Below, piece by piece: positions 47,678-57,768 of a stretch of DNA of 64,000 nt (positions within the stretch are counted from its first letter, which is position 1; each line of letters opens with the position of its first letter). The stretch covers positions 979,253 through 1,043,252 of the forward strand of contig NW_006763131.1 in the NCBI RefSeq assembly GCF_000264905.1, read 5' to 3'. The stretch is from Stereum hirsutum FP-91666 SS1. Taxonomy: Eukaryota; Basidiomycota; Agaricomycetes; Russulales; Stereaceae. The notes beneath the pieces were generated by a model. It had not been told where the DNA came from. It ran no database searches and worked only from the letters and a program-made list of their open reading frames with translations. The translations under genes were made by a program, and so were the position numbers.

Positions 47678-49833
47678 ATGCCCAAGTCTACGCCTCTTCG
47701 CCCAAGCCTCACCACGACCGACCCATTCACCTCAACCCATGACCTACGAAATGATGTATTCGATAAGGGAGCCAAGGAAATGAAGGGGAAATTCGTGGAG
47801 ATCAACGTCGATGATTTCCTTCGTCTCCTTCCTGCACACGGCGGGATGCCGAATGTAGAACGCGGGGAGTTTGACTGGTCGACAGGACACGAAAGTACTT
47901 TGTATAATCCATTTGTGCGTCCTTCATCTTTATTCTGTGTCTCCGACTTTCTGATCGTCTTGCAGATCGAACACATGACCCCCTACCTCAAGGACGGCTG
48001 GGTTCTTGTCAACACATCTAATCACGCAGACGCGGACTCTCGCAATATTTTTGGGCCCCACGAAGTGAAACCCGATATCTCTCTCTACAGCCCCGATGCT
48101 ATGCACGATCCAGGTCGTCCTTGCCAGGCAGCGAAAATGGAATCTTTCGGCGAATTCAAAGTGGACCCAAAAGATGAGCCTTTCTCCAAAGCTCCAGGAT
48201 CAGAACAGATCGAGCACGACTCAGCTCAAGCGCGGCTCGCACGCGGTCAACTCACGGTGTATCACAATGCCATACAAGCCACTCAGCAGCGCACTCGCGT
48301 TTTCGCATTCTACATCCGCAGAGGATTCTGTCGGCTGCTTTGCCACTCGCGCAGTGGTACCCAAGTTACGCCTTTATTCGACTGGACGATGTCCGACGAC
48401 CTTTACACTTTCTTTTGGCGCCTCAGCCATGCTGATCGCGCCCTTCGCGGATTCGATACCACCTTCGAGCTTGTGTCAGACTCGGACGTCGAGGCTCCTC
48501 GTGCACGCAAGTTTCTCGGACTTCAGAACAACGTCCCTCTCTTCAAGGTCCGCGTCACCGACAGCGACTACTACTACGTCTCCCAGCCCTTTACTCGCAC
48601 TCATACATACCCCGTCGGCCGCGGTACGCGCTGCTTCGTCGCATACGATCCCGTCAACAAACGTCGTGTCATATTGAAGGATACTTGGCGCCACGGAGAG
48701 TACCTTCCTGAGCACGAGGTCTACAAAGTGCTTCGAGAGAGGGAAGTTCCAAATATCCTCGATGTCGTCGCTTCGGGAGATGTTGGAGGTCATTTTCAGT
48801 GTTGTGGAGAGACTGAGACGCTCCGCACGCTTGTACACTATCGACTTGTTTTGAATGAGGTTGGGAAAGCCCTGGTCGACTTTGGATCGACTCATGAGTA
48901 CGTGACCGCGGTCCGGGACGCGTTGATATGTTTGTCTCTTCCTTTCATTCGCTTTGCACATGACGCTGATGCCATAAAGTTGCCTCAGCACATCATACAG
49001 CGTTTAAGAAGGGCGTACTCCACCGCGACATCTCGTCTGGCAACATTATCATCGTCAACGGAGAAGGTCGTCTCATCGATTGGGAGTTCGCGAAGATAGA
49101 TGATTCACCGCAACGAGCTAATGAGCGCACGGTAAGTCATGTTGTTATTCTCTCTACTACCCGCTGTCTCAACACCGTGCAGGGTACATTGCAGTTCCTG
49201 TCGCTTGCCCTTCTCAAGGATCTCAGCAAAGCTCATCACGTCACTGACGATATTGAATCCTTCCTATGGGTTCTATTGTGGGTGGCAATCCGTCATGCGA
49301 GCAACTCCATTACACCCGAAGAGCGTAAAGACTGCCTGGCGCGGTTCGACGCCCCTTCATATCAATGGCGACACAAACAGAACTTGATCCAAGGCGGTAG
49401 AGTCGCGATTGAAACTAAGGCTGCTGGAATTCGGCTCGCCTCTGAACCATTAAGAAGTTGTCTAGGAACATTAGTAGATGAGCTTCATCACGCGGTCGTA
49501 ATGGAAGAGGATGGTGCGGTAGACCACTGGTCAACACACGATTGGGTACTGGGTGTTTTGGGCGAGGCTTTGAAAAATGAGGAGTGGAAGAGGGCTATCG
49601 ACCCTAAGATGGATCATGAGGTGGCAGCGGACCCTAACGACAAACCCTACACACAGAAGAGCTTAAGCGAGTTGCGTTCCAGCGAGATTAAGAGTACAAA
49701 AAGACGTAGGGGAGGCGAAATGGTCAAGGAGGATGAGCTGGGCCCGAGCGACGAAGGGAATGAGGATGTCGGAGAGGGTGAAGATATCAAGTCATGTAAG
49801 AAGATGAAGGTTATGAAGCATGCGGTTCAGTAG
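47678..49833 (+). CDS. FunK1-family protein kinase
   Basis: Fungus-specific kinase-like protein found in large families in mushrooms; its biological role is not established. The N-terminus contains LLPAHGGMPNVERGEF-like sequence, and the N-lobe has RVILKDTWRHGEYLPEHEVY with the putative Lys and Glu. Catalytic loop HRDISSGNIIIVNGEGRLID, metal-binding DWE in place of DFG, as usual for FunK1, then GTLQFLSLALL and DDIESFLWVLLWVAIRHAS. Introns: after YNPF (GTGCGT), before HRD (GTTTGT to GCCTCAG), and after ANERT (GTAAGT). The tail is charged with a KRRRGGE motif and SCKKMKVMKH. Reading through the second intron would give an early stop, but splicing restores the frame. It lies beside a Helitron-like end. 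Confidence 0.82.
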
Positions 49834-50111
49834 AAGGTCAGACTGCTGTGACAGTCCGTTCGTCGACGGAGGGAAGGAAATTATATGTTGTCTTGATACT
49901 GCCTGCCTCGCTGTCAGCCGTTTGTCGTTCTTCTCCGTCGGATGGAGTGGAAGCTTGTGGATCGGATGAGAGCGCAGACGTCTGCGAATGCAGACGTAGA
50001 TGTGTATTCACGCTAAGTGTCACGGGGTACGTGGGAAATACGGATGCTCGACCCAAAAAGTCTTTCTGGAAGAGGGACAGTCACTGTTTTACAGGACGAA
50101 AGAAGCAACCT
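49834..50111. other. convergent intergenic region with a 14-bp palindrome
   Basis: 278 bp between the FunK1 and RCO1-like stop codons, with the perfect palindrome CGCAGACGTCTGCG at 49973-49986. No gene is seen. Confidence 0.5.
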
Positions 50112-52659
50112 TCATTTGACAGACTGTTTCGACTTTGAATATAACGTTGAAGTTAGTTTACTTACTGTAATTTCGCTCACGGCAGCACCCGTAGTTGACG
50201 AACCAGCACCTGACGTAGACTTAAAGTTTGAGTTTGAGTTCGCATGAGTCGCATGAGCACCGAAATTAATGTCCGCGAGACGAGGCAGACGGATCTTGAG
50301 GGATGTAGATGACGACAGGAAGAGGGAACGGCGGATATTGACTGAGTAAGTAGGTTTTGACGGAGAGGGAATTGATGCAGATGTGTTGGTAGGAGCAGGC
50401 ACAGGGGCCGAGGCAGATGTCGAGGCGGCAGCGGCAGCGTGTACTGCTCTACCTTTAGCTCCTGAGGCTGCCGCTTTCTTGGGAGTAAGAGGGGAAGTAG
50501 GTATAAGAGGCTCTTTCTCCACCTTTTTCGTACGAGTCCTTGAAGGCTTCTTGGCTGTTGAAATCGGAGGAGGCGTATCGACGTCCATTGGCACGGGTTG
50601 TTGTGAGGTAGACGCCACAGGAGCGGTCTCGTCGGCCCAGTCATTGAGGTCCAGGGCGATGACCTTCATGAAGAGAGTATTTCGTCAGAGACATGATCGT
50701 GAGGAGTATTACAGCGAACAAGTCTTACATATTTGACATCACGCTTCGAGGCCCGAGCGGGTTGCTTGCGCTCCGGTGCAGCAGGCGCACTGGCAGACTC
50801 CTGTCCCTCTGCCTGAGCCTGAACCACCGGCTGACGTTTAGTCTGGCGTTTCGCTCACTGGTTGCGCATAGGCGGTATCACAACGGTACATGGTTCGGAC
50901 TTCACCACGATGGATGAGCTTGCAGTGGGTGGGGCTGAAGCGGGCTCCTGATTGCTTGGTTCCGTGGCCTTGCGTGCTTGAGGCTTGGTAAGATTGTCAG
51001 TGATACGTGAGCTATTTGAGTCGGTACGACGGTTGATAATGGCGGGTTGTTGGGTGCTGGTCTGGGGCGCGGTATTGACAGCGTGGTTAAGCCCGTTCTG
51101 AGTGGGCTGAGTTGTGCTAGTCGAAGGTTGAGCAGGTCCGGGTTGTGACTCTGACGTGATTTCGGTCGCAGACATGTTCACCAAGAGCTAGAATGAAGGA
51201 TGAGCAAGTGTAAGAAATTACACGTGTATGAGAGCGTACCAAAGCTAGACGCAAATCTTCGGCGTCCAAGGTGCTCACAGACGGACGTGGGAGTGGTGCT
51301 TGAGAAGGCGCAGGGGTTTCGTCTTCGAGAGCACTGAGAGACGTCAAGGGAGAAGACGTTATGCTATCGAGGCCAGAACGACTAGAAACGCATCTTCAGT
51401 CCCATAATCCTCGTGATGACTCGCAATGAAACTTACTATGCCATAGGGTTGCGATATTTATTGATCTTGTGCCAGAAGTCCAGTACGACTGTACGTCCCG
51501 GAATGCGATAACGTCGCCCATTGATGGACACCTCGTCAACAGGGACTTTGTCGTGTGTCGAAGTGGGTTCAATCGGCTCGCTGATCTCGATGTTCACATT
51601 ACTGAGTTGTCCAGGTTTCGTGATATCGATCGGCGCAGCATTCTGTTTTGGTATTCGCGGATTGTGTCGCTATAAATGGCGTTAATCAAAAAGTGGGGCC
51701 CCAGATATGTAGGCAAGAAAGACCCACGAAGGTGTGTTCTGTGTGATTCGGGCACATCCATTTCGTATCCAACGGAGGCATGGTCAACAATGGAGGGTTG
51801 ATACAATCGAGATGCCAATGAAGAGAGCAGTAGTCGCAGGAGACAATGCTCTTCCACTGCTCAGAGACCGAAGGCTGAGTGGAAGCCCGTCGAGGACGTT
51901 TGGATACGGGAGCGGTAACAGCCATTCCATCTGGAAGGGCAGAAAACCCACAACGGAAGCAGAGAACGGGGGCGCCATTGCGGTCCTTTGTACGATAGGG
52001 ATCACGATCTTCCGGCTCACCGTGGCGACTAGAAGAAGGCGAGGAACAGAGCGTTATCAACGCGCAATATTATGGATAGTGGTGATAAAGTTGCTTACTT
52101 GAGACGTGGGGGCTTGATGAGCGTTGTGTCCACGTAACCGCCCCGTGTGCTCGCGGCGACTGTTTTGGAAGATTCTGAGCCTCTCGGCGAGGACAAAGCT
52201 ATGAACAATAACTCACCTCCTTTGAAGAACGTGCGGATATCATCGGGGAGTTGGAACTCTGTCGGAGTGCTATTTAGAACGTGTTGGACCAAAGGAGCCA
52301 TGAAGAAATTCAGTGGCGGTTTCGGCGGCGGATGCTACGACGAGAGCGGTCAGGGCAGACGAAATCGACGCTATCGAGCTGTCGTTCTCACCTGGCGAAG
52401 CTTGCAAGAAGGACAGTACCATCGATTTTCACCCTCTGGGACATCGGACACATTCATTGATGGGTCGAGGCAGATGAGATGATAAGCTCGAGGGCAGCCA
52501 TCACAGTAGACCAAAGAGCCCAGAGACCGACACGCAGAGCAATGGTCCTCGTTGCGCTTCAAAACGGGCCCATTATCACGACCTAAGCACTCTTGAAGCC
52601 GGGAGGATACTCATATGCGTAAAGGAAGGCTCCGACAACTGTTGCAACGTCACCGTCAT
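50112..52659 (-). CDS. RCO1: RCO1-like double PHD finger protein (Rpd3S-type complex), 5' end uncertain
   Basis: Rco1 is a subunit of the Rpd3S histone deacetylase complex that reads unmodified H3 tails to silence cryptic transcription. PHD1 is HCSACRSLGSLVYCDGCPRA with YHLICLDP and WYCPSCKL. PHD2 is split by an insert: LCFRCGFSALPDG, later ISCDYCSLHWHLDCINPPL and WMCPNH. Between them is PDDIRTFFKGG. After PHD2 comes INGRRYRIPG and LDFWHKINKYRNPM, conserved in Rco1. The C-terminal 300 residues are low complexity. The start is uncertain: an open frame upstream (52815-52666) matches the Rco1 pattern KEKxxVRIKE but ends in TAG at 52665-52663. The next Met is at 52659. A 157-bp piece of LAA1 abuts this frame. 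A truncated or re-started gene is likely, with other start sites possible. Confidence 0.72.
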
Positions 52660-52814
52660 CGGCTACTCCTTGATCCTCACGGCTGCCTTTTCCTTTCCCT
52701 TCCCCTTGTCCTTTCTTGAGAGAATAGGACCGTCAGAGTCCTGCGCGAGGACGTGATCGCCATCGGGAAGCTCCAAAGGAGCCACTCCGTCACCGCTGGC
52801 GACAGTGGCCGCAC
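52660..52814 (-). pseudogene. open remnant of RCO1-like N-terminus ending in TAG
   Basis: The minus strand reads GVAPLELPDGDHVLAQDSDG, then a Lys/Gly/Glu-rich KGKGKEKAAVRIKE, then TAG. The following codons read PMTVTLQQL, where relatives have a Glu before a Pro. A single GAG-to-TAG change would explain the stop. It may be a real 5' coding exon with an unrecognised intron, so the call is tentative. Confidence 0.35.
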
Positions 52815-52971
52815 GAAGATACGCAACGTCTAACTTGCATGGACTCGGACTGCATAGTTGGGATGCGCGAGAAGGGTTACCAAAGGTTCAGTAAGTGCAA
52901 TCTAGAGTTAACATGTAAATACAGTCCCATATAGCGACATGTGAGGTACCTTACTTGTACGGGTGGTGGTG
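52815..52971 (-). repeat. decayed 157-bp copy of an internal LAA1 segment
   Basis: Matches 40614-40770 in the same orientation, including both splice signals of a LAA1 intron (donor now GTAAGG, acceptor CTCTAG). In the LAA1 reading frame a Trp codon (TGG, 40629-40631) has become TAG (52830-52832). It is therefore a non-functional duplicated fragment. Because the intron is present it was copied from DNA, not mRNA. It lies directly 5' of the RCO1-like frame. Confidence 0.85.
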
Positions 52972-53419
52972 GTACTAGAGAGCAGATCAAAGGCCAGGTT
53001 TAATACGAAAGATAGGTGAGATCGGAGGGCTACCTAAGTTTACATTTCACGAAACGGGAGCGTGATGCTGCGTGAAGTAGCCAGGAGTGGATATATAGTG
53101 GTGTGGATATACACCGGAGACTGTACCGGTAAGTCAATCAGACGTCAATGGTAAGTACAACGCACGAGTAATAAGTAGGAACTTTTGTCTAACCTTCGTC
53201 ACCGCCGAGCGAATAATACCCAGCGTAAGCCTTCGTACACTGATGCCCAATCCAGCTTTTCTCGCTTCTTCTTCCTCCTTCGCCTTACCTCTGGCTTGAT
53301 TGCTCTCCTCGCCACCTCAGTTGTCTCATCGTCTGACGCAGTCACAGGAGCGAGCTCGTACGGGACATCTAACGTTCCCATCAGCATGCCTCCAGCCGCC
53401 TAAGGAATGCAACTATGCA
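52972..53419. other. region between the LAA1 fragment and the OXLD1-like gene
   Basis: 448 bp. On the minus strand a TATATAT box at about 53091-53097 could drive the RCO1-like gene with the LAA1 fragment as 5' leader. A minus-strand open frame of 63 codons (53387-53199, MLMGTLDVPYELAPV) ends in a basic run (RRRRKKKREKLDW). It has no known domain and starts only 33 bp after the OXLD1-like stop. Confidence 0.35.
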
Positions 53420-54147
53420 CTAACTCCGGGACTCCGCTGTACTTTCTGTCTTCGTCGATGCTGACAAATCCAGCTCGCGCTCCTTCTTCTGCCTCAAATT
53501 CCTCTCCATCTCTTCAAAGGCATCGACGCTGACAGTCTTCTGCGTGGGGATGACTGGCTTAGTCTTCTTGGACTTCGTTCGTATGTGTTCGGGCCACTCG
53601 TGCTCGGGTACGTTCATGGCGGCCAATGAGGTGCGTAGGGTTTGAACGGCTTCCCGATATTGAGTCAGGGATTCATCGTACAGGTCGTAGACACATACGG
53701 CACAACCAGACATGCAACATTCTACAGTTTGATGCGCGAATGAATGATGAGAATGACCATTTATAGATGGTGTTTATAATACTGGACGCACGCACCATCC
53801 GATTCAGGTGGTCTTGGCTCCTTAGGGATTACGAGCCCTCTGAATGTGTCACCCAGAGCAGCACCCTGCACAGGCGTCGGGGATGTTAAGTCATCAGTCT
53901 GCGCATGTTCGTGATCATGGGCCATAGCCTCTGTCCTGTCCATCTTCCCTCGAAGGCTCTTCTCCAAGCGTTTGTATCGGTCAGAGAGATTTTGACCTCC
54001 TCGAAATGGGTGCTTGTGGTGTGCCATGGAAGTCGATGGCAGAGATCTCTCTGACGTGGAGGCATATCGAACATGATGCGAAGTGTTAGCTGCTTGTCTG
54101 AGAGAGGAGGCGAGGGTAGAGGTGGTGGCGAGCGGCAGCCTGAGCAT
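53420..54147 (-). CDS. mitochondrial oxidoreductase-like domain protein (OXLD1-like)
   Basis: Exons 54147-53796 and 53721-53420 join to 217 aa. The first 30 residues (MLRLPLATTSTLASSLRQAA) look like a mitochondrial presequence: Arg/Ser/Leu-rich with no acidic residue. The domain core is PKEPRPPESDECCMSGCAVC with VYDLYDESL, the signature of the oxidoreductase-like N-terminal domain (CCMSGCxxCVxD). The exon junction falls just before CCMSGC. The C-terminus is a charged helix (EMERNLRQKKERELDLSAST). The precise reaction is unknown for this family. A longer start 99 nt upstream (54246) exists but lacks a presequence-like N-terminus. Confidence 0.8.
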
Positions 54148-54600
54148 GGTTCGCGACAAAAGCGTCCGCCACAGCGACGTCACTCTGCTTGCGGGAACTG
54201 CCGGATCAAGCGCCATCGTGCCGGGAATGAAGGAACAAGCCGCCAAAAGTCCGGTTGACAGGAATGGCCTCGAGATTTCGAGCCTGCAACCACACCTTTC
54301 TAACAGACTCGGGACTGACCATTCCTTTTTCCTTTTTCAACCTAGGATGCGCTATCGTGGCCGCTTCTGCGAGGCACCCTACCTGAGCCCCCCGTATGCG
54401 CATATCGCTCTAAAATGCGCCCCGACAATTCAAAGGCGGGATATCTTATCACGAGCCTGACCCACATCGGACCTTGTGTGAGATATCAATATGCGTCTGT
54501 TCGTTCTAACGCCCGGCATCGTCGAGTACAAGAGCAATTGCTCTGTTTGCTAGCCTAAGCATTTCTCTCCCGTACTGCTCTACTACGCACCTCAGCCAAC
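54148..54600. promoter_or_regulatory. divergent intergenic region of the OXLD1-like and FAD oxidoreductase genes
   Basis: 453 bp between start codons. No ACGCGT or TATA box was seen. It includes TTTTTCCTTTTTC near 54330 and short frames without known features. A tRNA-like T-arm at about 54280 was considered and rejected. Confidence 0.4.
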
Positions 54601-56756
54601 ATGGGTACTCTATTCTCGCGCTTGAAGCTCGCCCTCATCGAACTCTCCACTCTCGAACGCGATTTCCGCACTATTCAAGAGCGGCTCTTGCAGCCCAACT
54701 GGCTTCCGCCTTCGACATCTCTTCCATCGTACTGGATGGACCCTCCGTCTTCCATTGCGACTGTCCAGCCGGCGAGACTGCGAGAAACTGCAGACGTTGT
54801 GATCATTGGGTCTGGGATCACAGGGACGGCTGTAGCGCGAACGTTACTGGACTACACAGATGATAGCGAGAAGGTAGGGGAGAACGAGAAGAAGAGCAAG
54901 GTGAACGTGGTAATGTTAGAAGCAAGGGAGACTTGCTCTGGGGCTACGGGTCGGTACGTTGGCTATAACCTTATATACTTCTCTCCTACAGACCTTCGTT
55001 CTTCGCTAACGCTTACAATTCTTGTATCTCCTTGTAGTAACGGCGGTCATGTGAATCCTCCAGTAAATTCGTTTCACCCATTTTCTGCTGAAGACTCACT
55101 CTAACAAGTCTTTAAGCTCTTCCACGACTATCCTTCTCTCAAACAGACATATGGCCTCTCTGCCGCCCAGCAAATCATACGATTCCGTCTCTCGCACCTG
55201 CCACACCTCCATTCTGTCGCTGATACCGAGAATGCACTCGAGTACTCGCAGATCCGGACCGTAGAAGGCATCGATGTATATTATGAGAAGGAAGAGTTCG
55301 AGAAGGCGAAAGAGATGTTTATAGAGTGGAAGTCAGATATGCCTCAGGAATCGAAGGATTCGTTCGTGGTCGAAGGAGAGGAAGCGAGGAAGGTGCGGCT
55401 TATCCTTTGAAACTCCCCTTCTCCGCGTCGAGGGAACGAGCCCACGACGAGCTCACCATTGTTTAAATATCCTCACCCTCGGCCGTTATATCCGTTTCAG
55501 CCTTTACCACGTACTGACCGGTCATGTCTAGAAGTTCGGCGTGGCAGAATCTGCGGTGGGCTGCATAATTAGCCCTGCCGGAGCAGGGCATCCCTACCGG
55601 CTCGTCACCTCCGTTCTCTCCAACCTGCTTAAACGCTACCCTGACAAGTACGCCCCTCCTCAATTCTATCCCCTGACAAGACTCAATCCGGCTTCTAGCT
55701 CACCCCGTATTTATTAGCTTCCAGCTTTCGACTCGTACTCCTTGCACCTCCATCACCGCACCCTCGTCTCCTTCATCGCTCTATACCGTCCATACCCCTC
55801 GCGGTACGATCACAACACCGCACATTATCCACTGCACGAATGGCTACATCCCACACCTCATCGCACCTCTTCGCACGAAAATCGTCCCCGTTCGGGGGCT
55901 CATGACCGCCCAACGGCCCGGTCAATCTCTGAACGTCAAACTGAACGCTCTAGCCTCAGCTGCAGCGTTAGTTTCAGACTTAGACTCGGATCTGATCCTC
56001 GCCTCTCGCGCCCACGTCTTCCACACCGGCGTAATGGGCTACGACTACCTCACCCAACTCCCCGCACGCCCGTCCTCATCTGACGGAAGAGAAGGAAGCG
56101 GCGGCGAGCTCATGTTCGGCGGAGGAGCCATCGACGCCTACCGTGTCCGCCTCGATGAGGTGGGCAATATCGACGATGGTGGGTATGACAAAGGTGTGGC
56201 GGCGCATGTTGGCGGCGCCTTGCCGGAGCATTTCGGAAGGGGAAATTGGGGAGCGGAGGCAGCCTCTCCGTTAGCGGATGGTGGTGAATCAGACGATGGT
56301 GAATCGGGGACGGGACGGAGTCCGTGGGGAGAGGGGAGGGTCAAGGCCCTGTGGACGGGTGTACTAGGGATCAGTATGGATGGGCAGCCCTGGGTCGGAC
56401 GATTACCCCCCAAGGTGTCAGGGAGGCCCGAGCGCAACGCATCTCTTACTTCGACATTACCTGCGTCCGATCGAACTTCAGAGGATTCCTCGCGTTCACT
56501 ATCCGCAAAGGAGACAGCTAACTTTCGGACATCTTCACGTCCACTCAGCGCTCCGCCTGGCGAATGGATTTCCGCTGGCTATAGCGGCGAAGGTATGGTG
56601 CATGCCTGGCGTTGCGGCGAGGCCGTAGCGTACATGGTACTCGGAGCAGACGCAGAAAATACGATGAAGGTGGAGGAATGGTTACCGGATTGCTTCAGGG
56701 TCACGGAGGCGAGGTGGAAGAAGGCAAGTTTGGAGAAGTTCGCGTCGGGGCTTTGA
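54601..56756 (+). CDS. FAD-dependent oxidoreductase (DAO family)
   Basis: Flavoenzyme of the D-amino-acid/glycine oxidase-like family. The start is MGTLFSRLKLALIELSTLER. The FAD-binding beta-alpha-beta is ADVVIIGSGITGTAVARTLL (GxGxxG), followed by VVMLEARETCSGATGR and NGGHVNPPLFHDYPSLK. Later VTSVLSNLLKRYPD, then PHIIHCTNGYIPHLIAPLRT with KIVPVRGLMTAQRPGQ. The C-terminal motif is SAGYSGEGMVHAWRCGEAVA. Apparent stops are introns: after GATGR, after NPP (GTAAAT to TCTTTAAG), after ARK, and after YPD (acceptor TATTAG). The region 56080-56600 is a Gly/Glu/Ser-rich insert and may be disordered. The substrate is unknown; a secreted or peroxisomal signal is not visible. Confidence 0.85.
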
Positions 56757-56770
56757 TGCGCAGTGCGCGT

Positions 56771-56859
56771 ACTTACCGACCCGAGCTTGAAGAAAGTTGC
56801 GGCAGGGATTGAGGGTGCGGATGCTGATTTGTCTTCTGATGGTTGATGGGTATTTAGGA
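56771..56859 (-). repeat. uninterrupted copy of the dispersed repeat (empty site)
   Basis: Related to 46760-46841. Here the repeat continues past GTATTTAGGA into TTGAGATAGCC. The A|T step at 56859/56860 is where the Helitron-like CTAG begins in the other copy. It starts 15 bp after the FAD oxidoreductase stop codon. Confidence 0.65.
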
Positions 56860-57768
56860 TTGAGATAGCCAAAGAAGGGATGGTATTTTTAGGAGTGATA
56901 TGATACTGCATGTTGCAGGCTGTTGTATACACCGACTGTATGTACTAGTGCAGCATCCTCCGAGTCGCGCGAAAGAGCGGATAAATCGCGACAATAGCGA
57001 ACAACGAAGAATGACGAGCAGTGAATTGATCCGGAAGCCGGGTTGCAGCTATCTATTAGGAACGAGAGGGAACACACGGGCGTGGGATGAAGCGAGTGGG
57101 AAGCGCTGGCTAGCGCGAAATGGGTCGGGTCGAGGAAGCTACCTGGGGAAACACACACGGTCAGCTCTGGAGAAGTTTCGAATCGGCCAAGGCGTGGCGT
57201 ACGGGCTGCCAGCAGATAGTGGGTTGTGCGGCACATGAGAGCTGCTGGACGAGTGCGTGAAATAGGAACGGTGAAACGCGTGATATCGGTTGTTAAAGGC
57301 TGGAGAGTGGAGCAGTTGGAGAGAAGGAAGCGAGCGGGAAGAGATCGCCGGTTTAACGATAGGATAAGCGTTAAATAATTAAATAGCTGCGGTGGCCTCG
57401 ATATCCCGAGTTTGCGCATGTTTGGACGTCCATCAATCCCTCGTCGTTGCGTCCGGCACTGAACGCTCCCCAATCAACCCAGTCGTGCTCGTCCCCGTCC
57501 CCTCCGTCGTCGACACCCTCGCCTCCACCGTCGCCCACAACGACGGCAGCAGCTTCAGTCTGCTTTCTCCTCCATTCTTTTTCTCTCTTTCTGCTCTTTC
57601 CTCGGTGAGCACCGTCCCTCTCCCACTTGCCACCGGATGATCTGACAGCTGGGCTCTCTCTCTTGACTCCACCCGGTCGTCGTGGTCGTCGTTGTCGTCG
57701 CCGTCGCCGTCGTGCCCGGCAGTCCTTTTGTCGTGTCTTCGGTTCGCTCTCTTTCTCCTCGCTAGTCC
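56860..57768. other. intergenic region and 5' leader of the BNI4-like gene
   Basis: About 910 bp. The part from 57440 to 57768 is pyrimidine-rich, as expected for a promoter and 5' UTR of a highly expressed fungal gene. ACGCGT occurs near 57278. Antisense frames here and across the next gene are composition artefacts. Confidence 0.45.

Noticed and set aside
48930..49100. Premature stop in the FunK1 kinase before HRD
   Set aside because: An intron from GTTTGT to GCCTCAG removes the stop and yields a full HRDISSGN loop.
54270..54310. tRNA-like T-arm (CGAGATTTCGAGCC)
   Set aside because: No matching D-arm, anticodon stem or acceptor stem could be drawn around it.
54947..55760. Apparent frameshifts and stops in the FAD oxidoreductase gene, suggesting a pseudogene
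   Set aside because: All breaks coincide with good splice signals (for example GTAAAT to TCTTTAAG, and GTACGC to TATTAG), and splicing restores the expected motifs.
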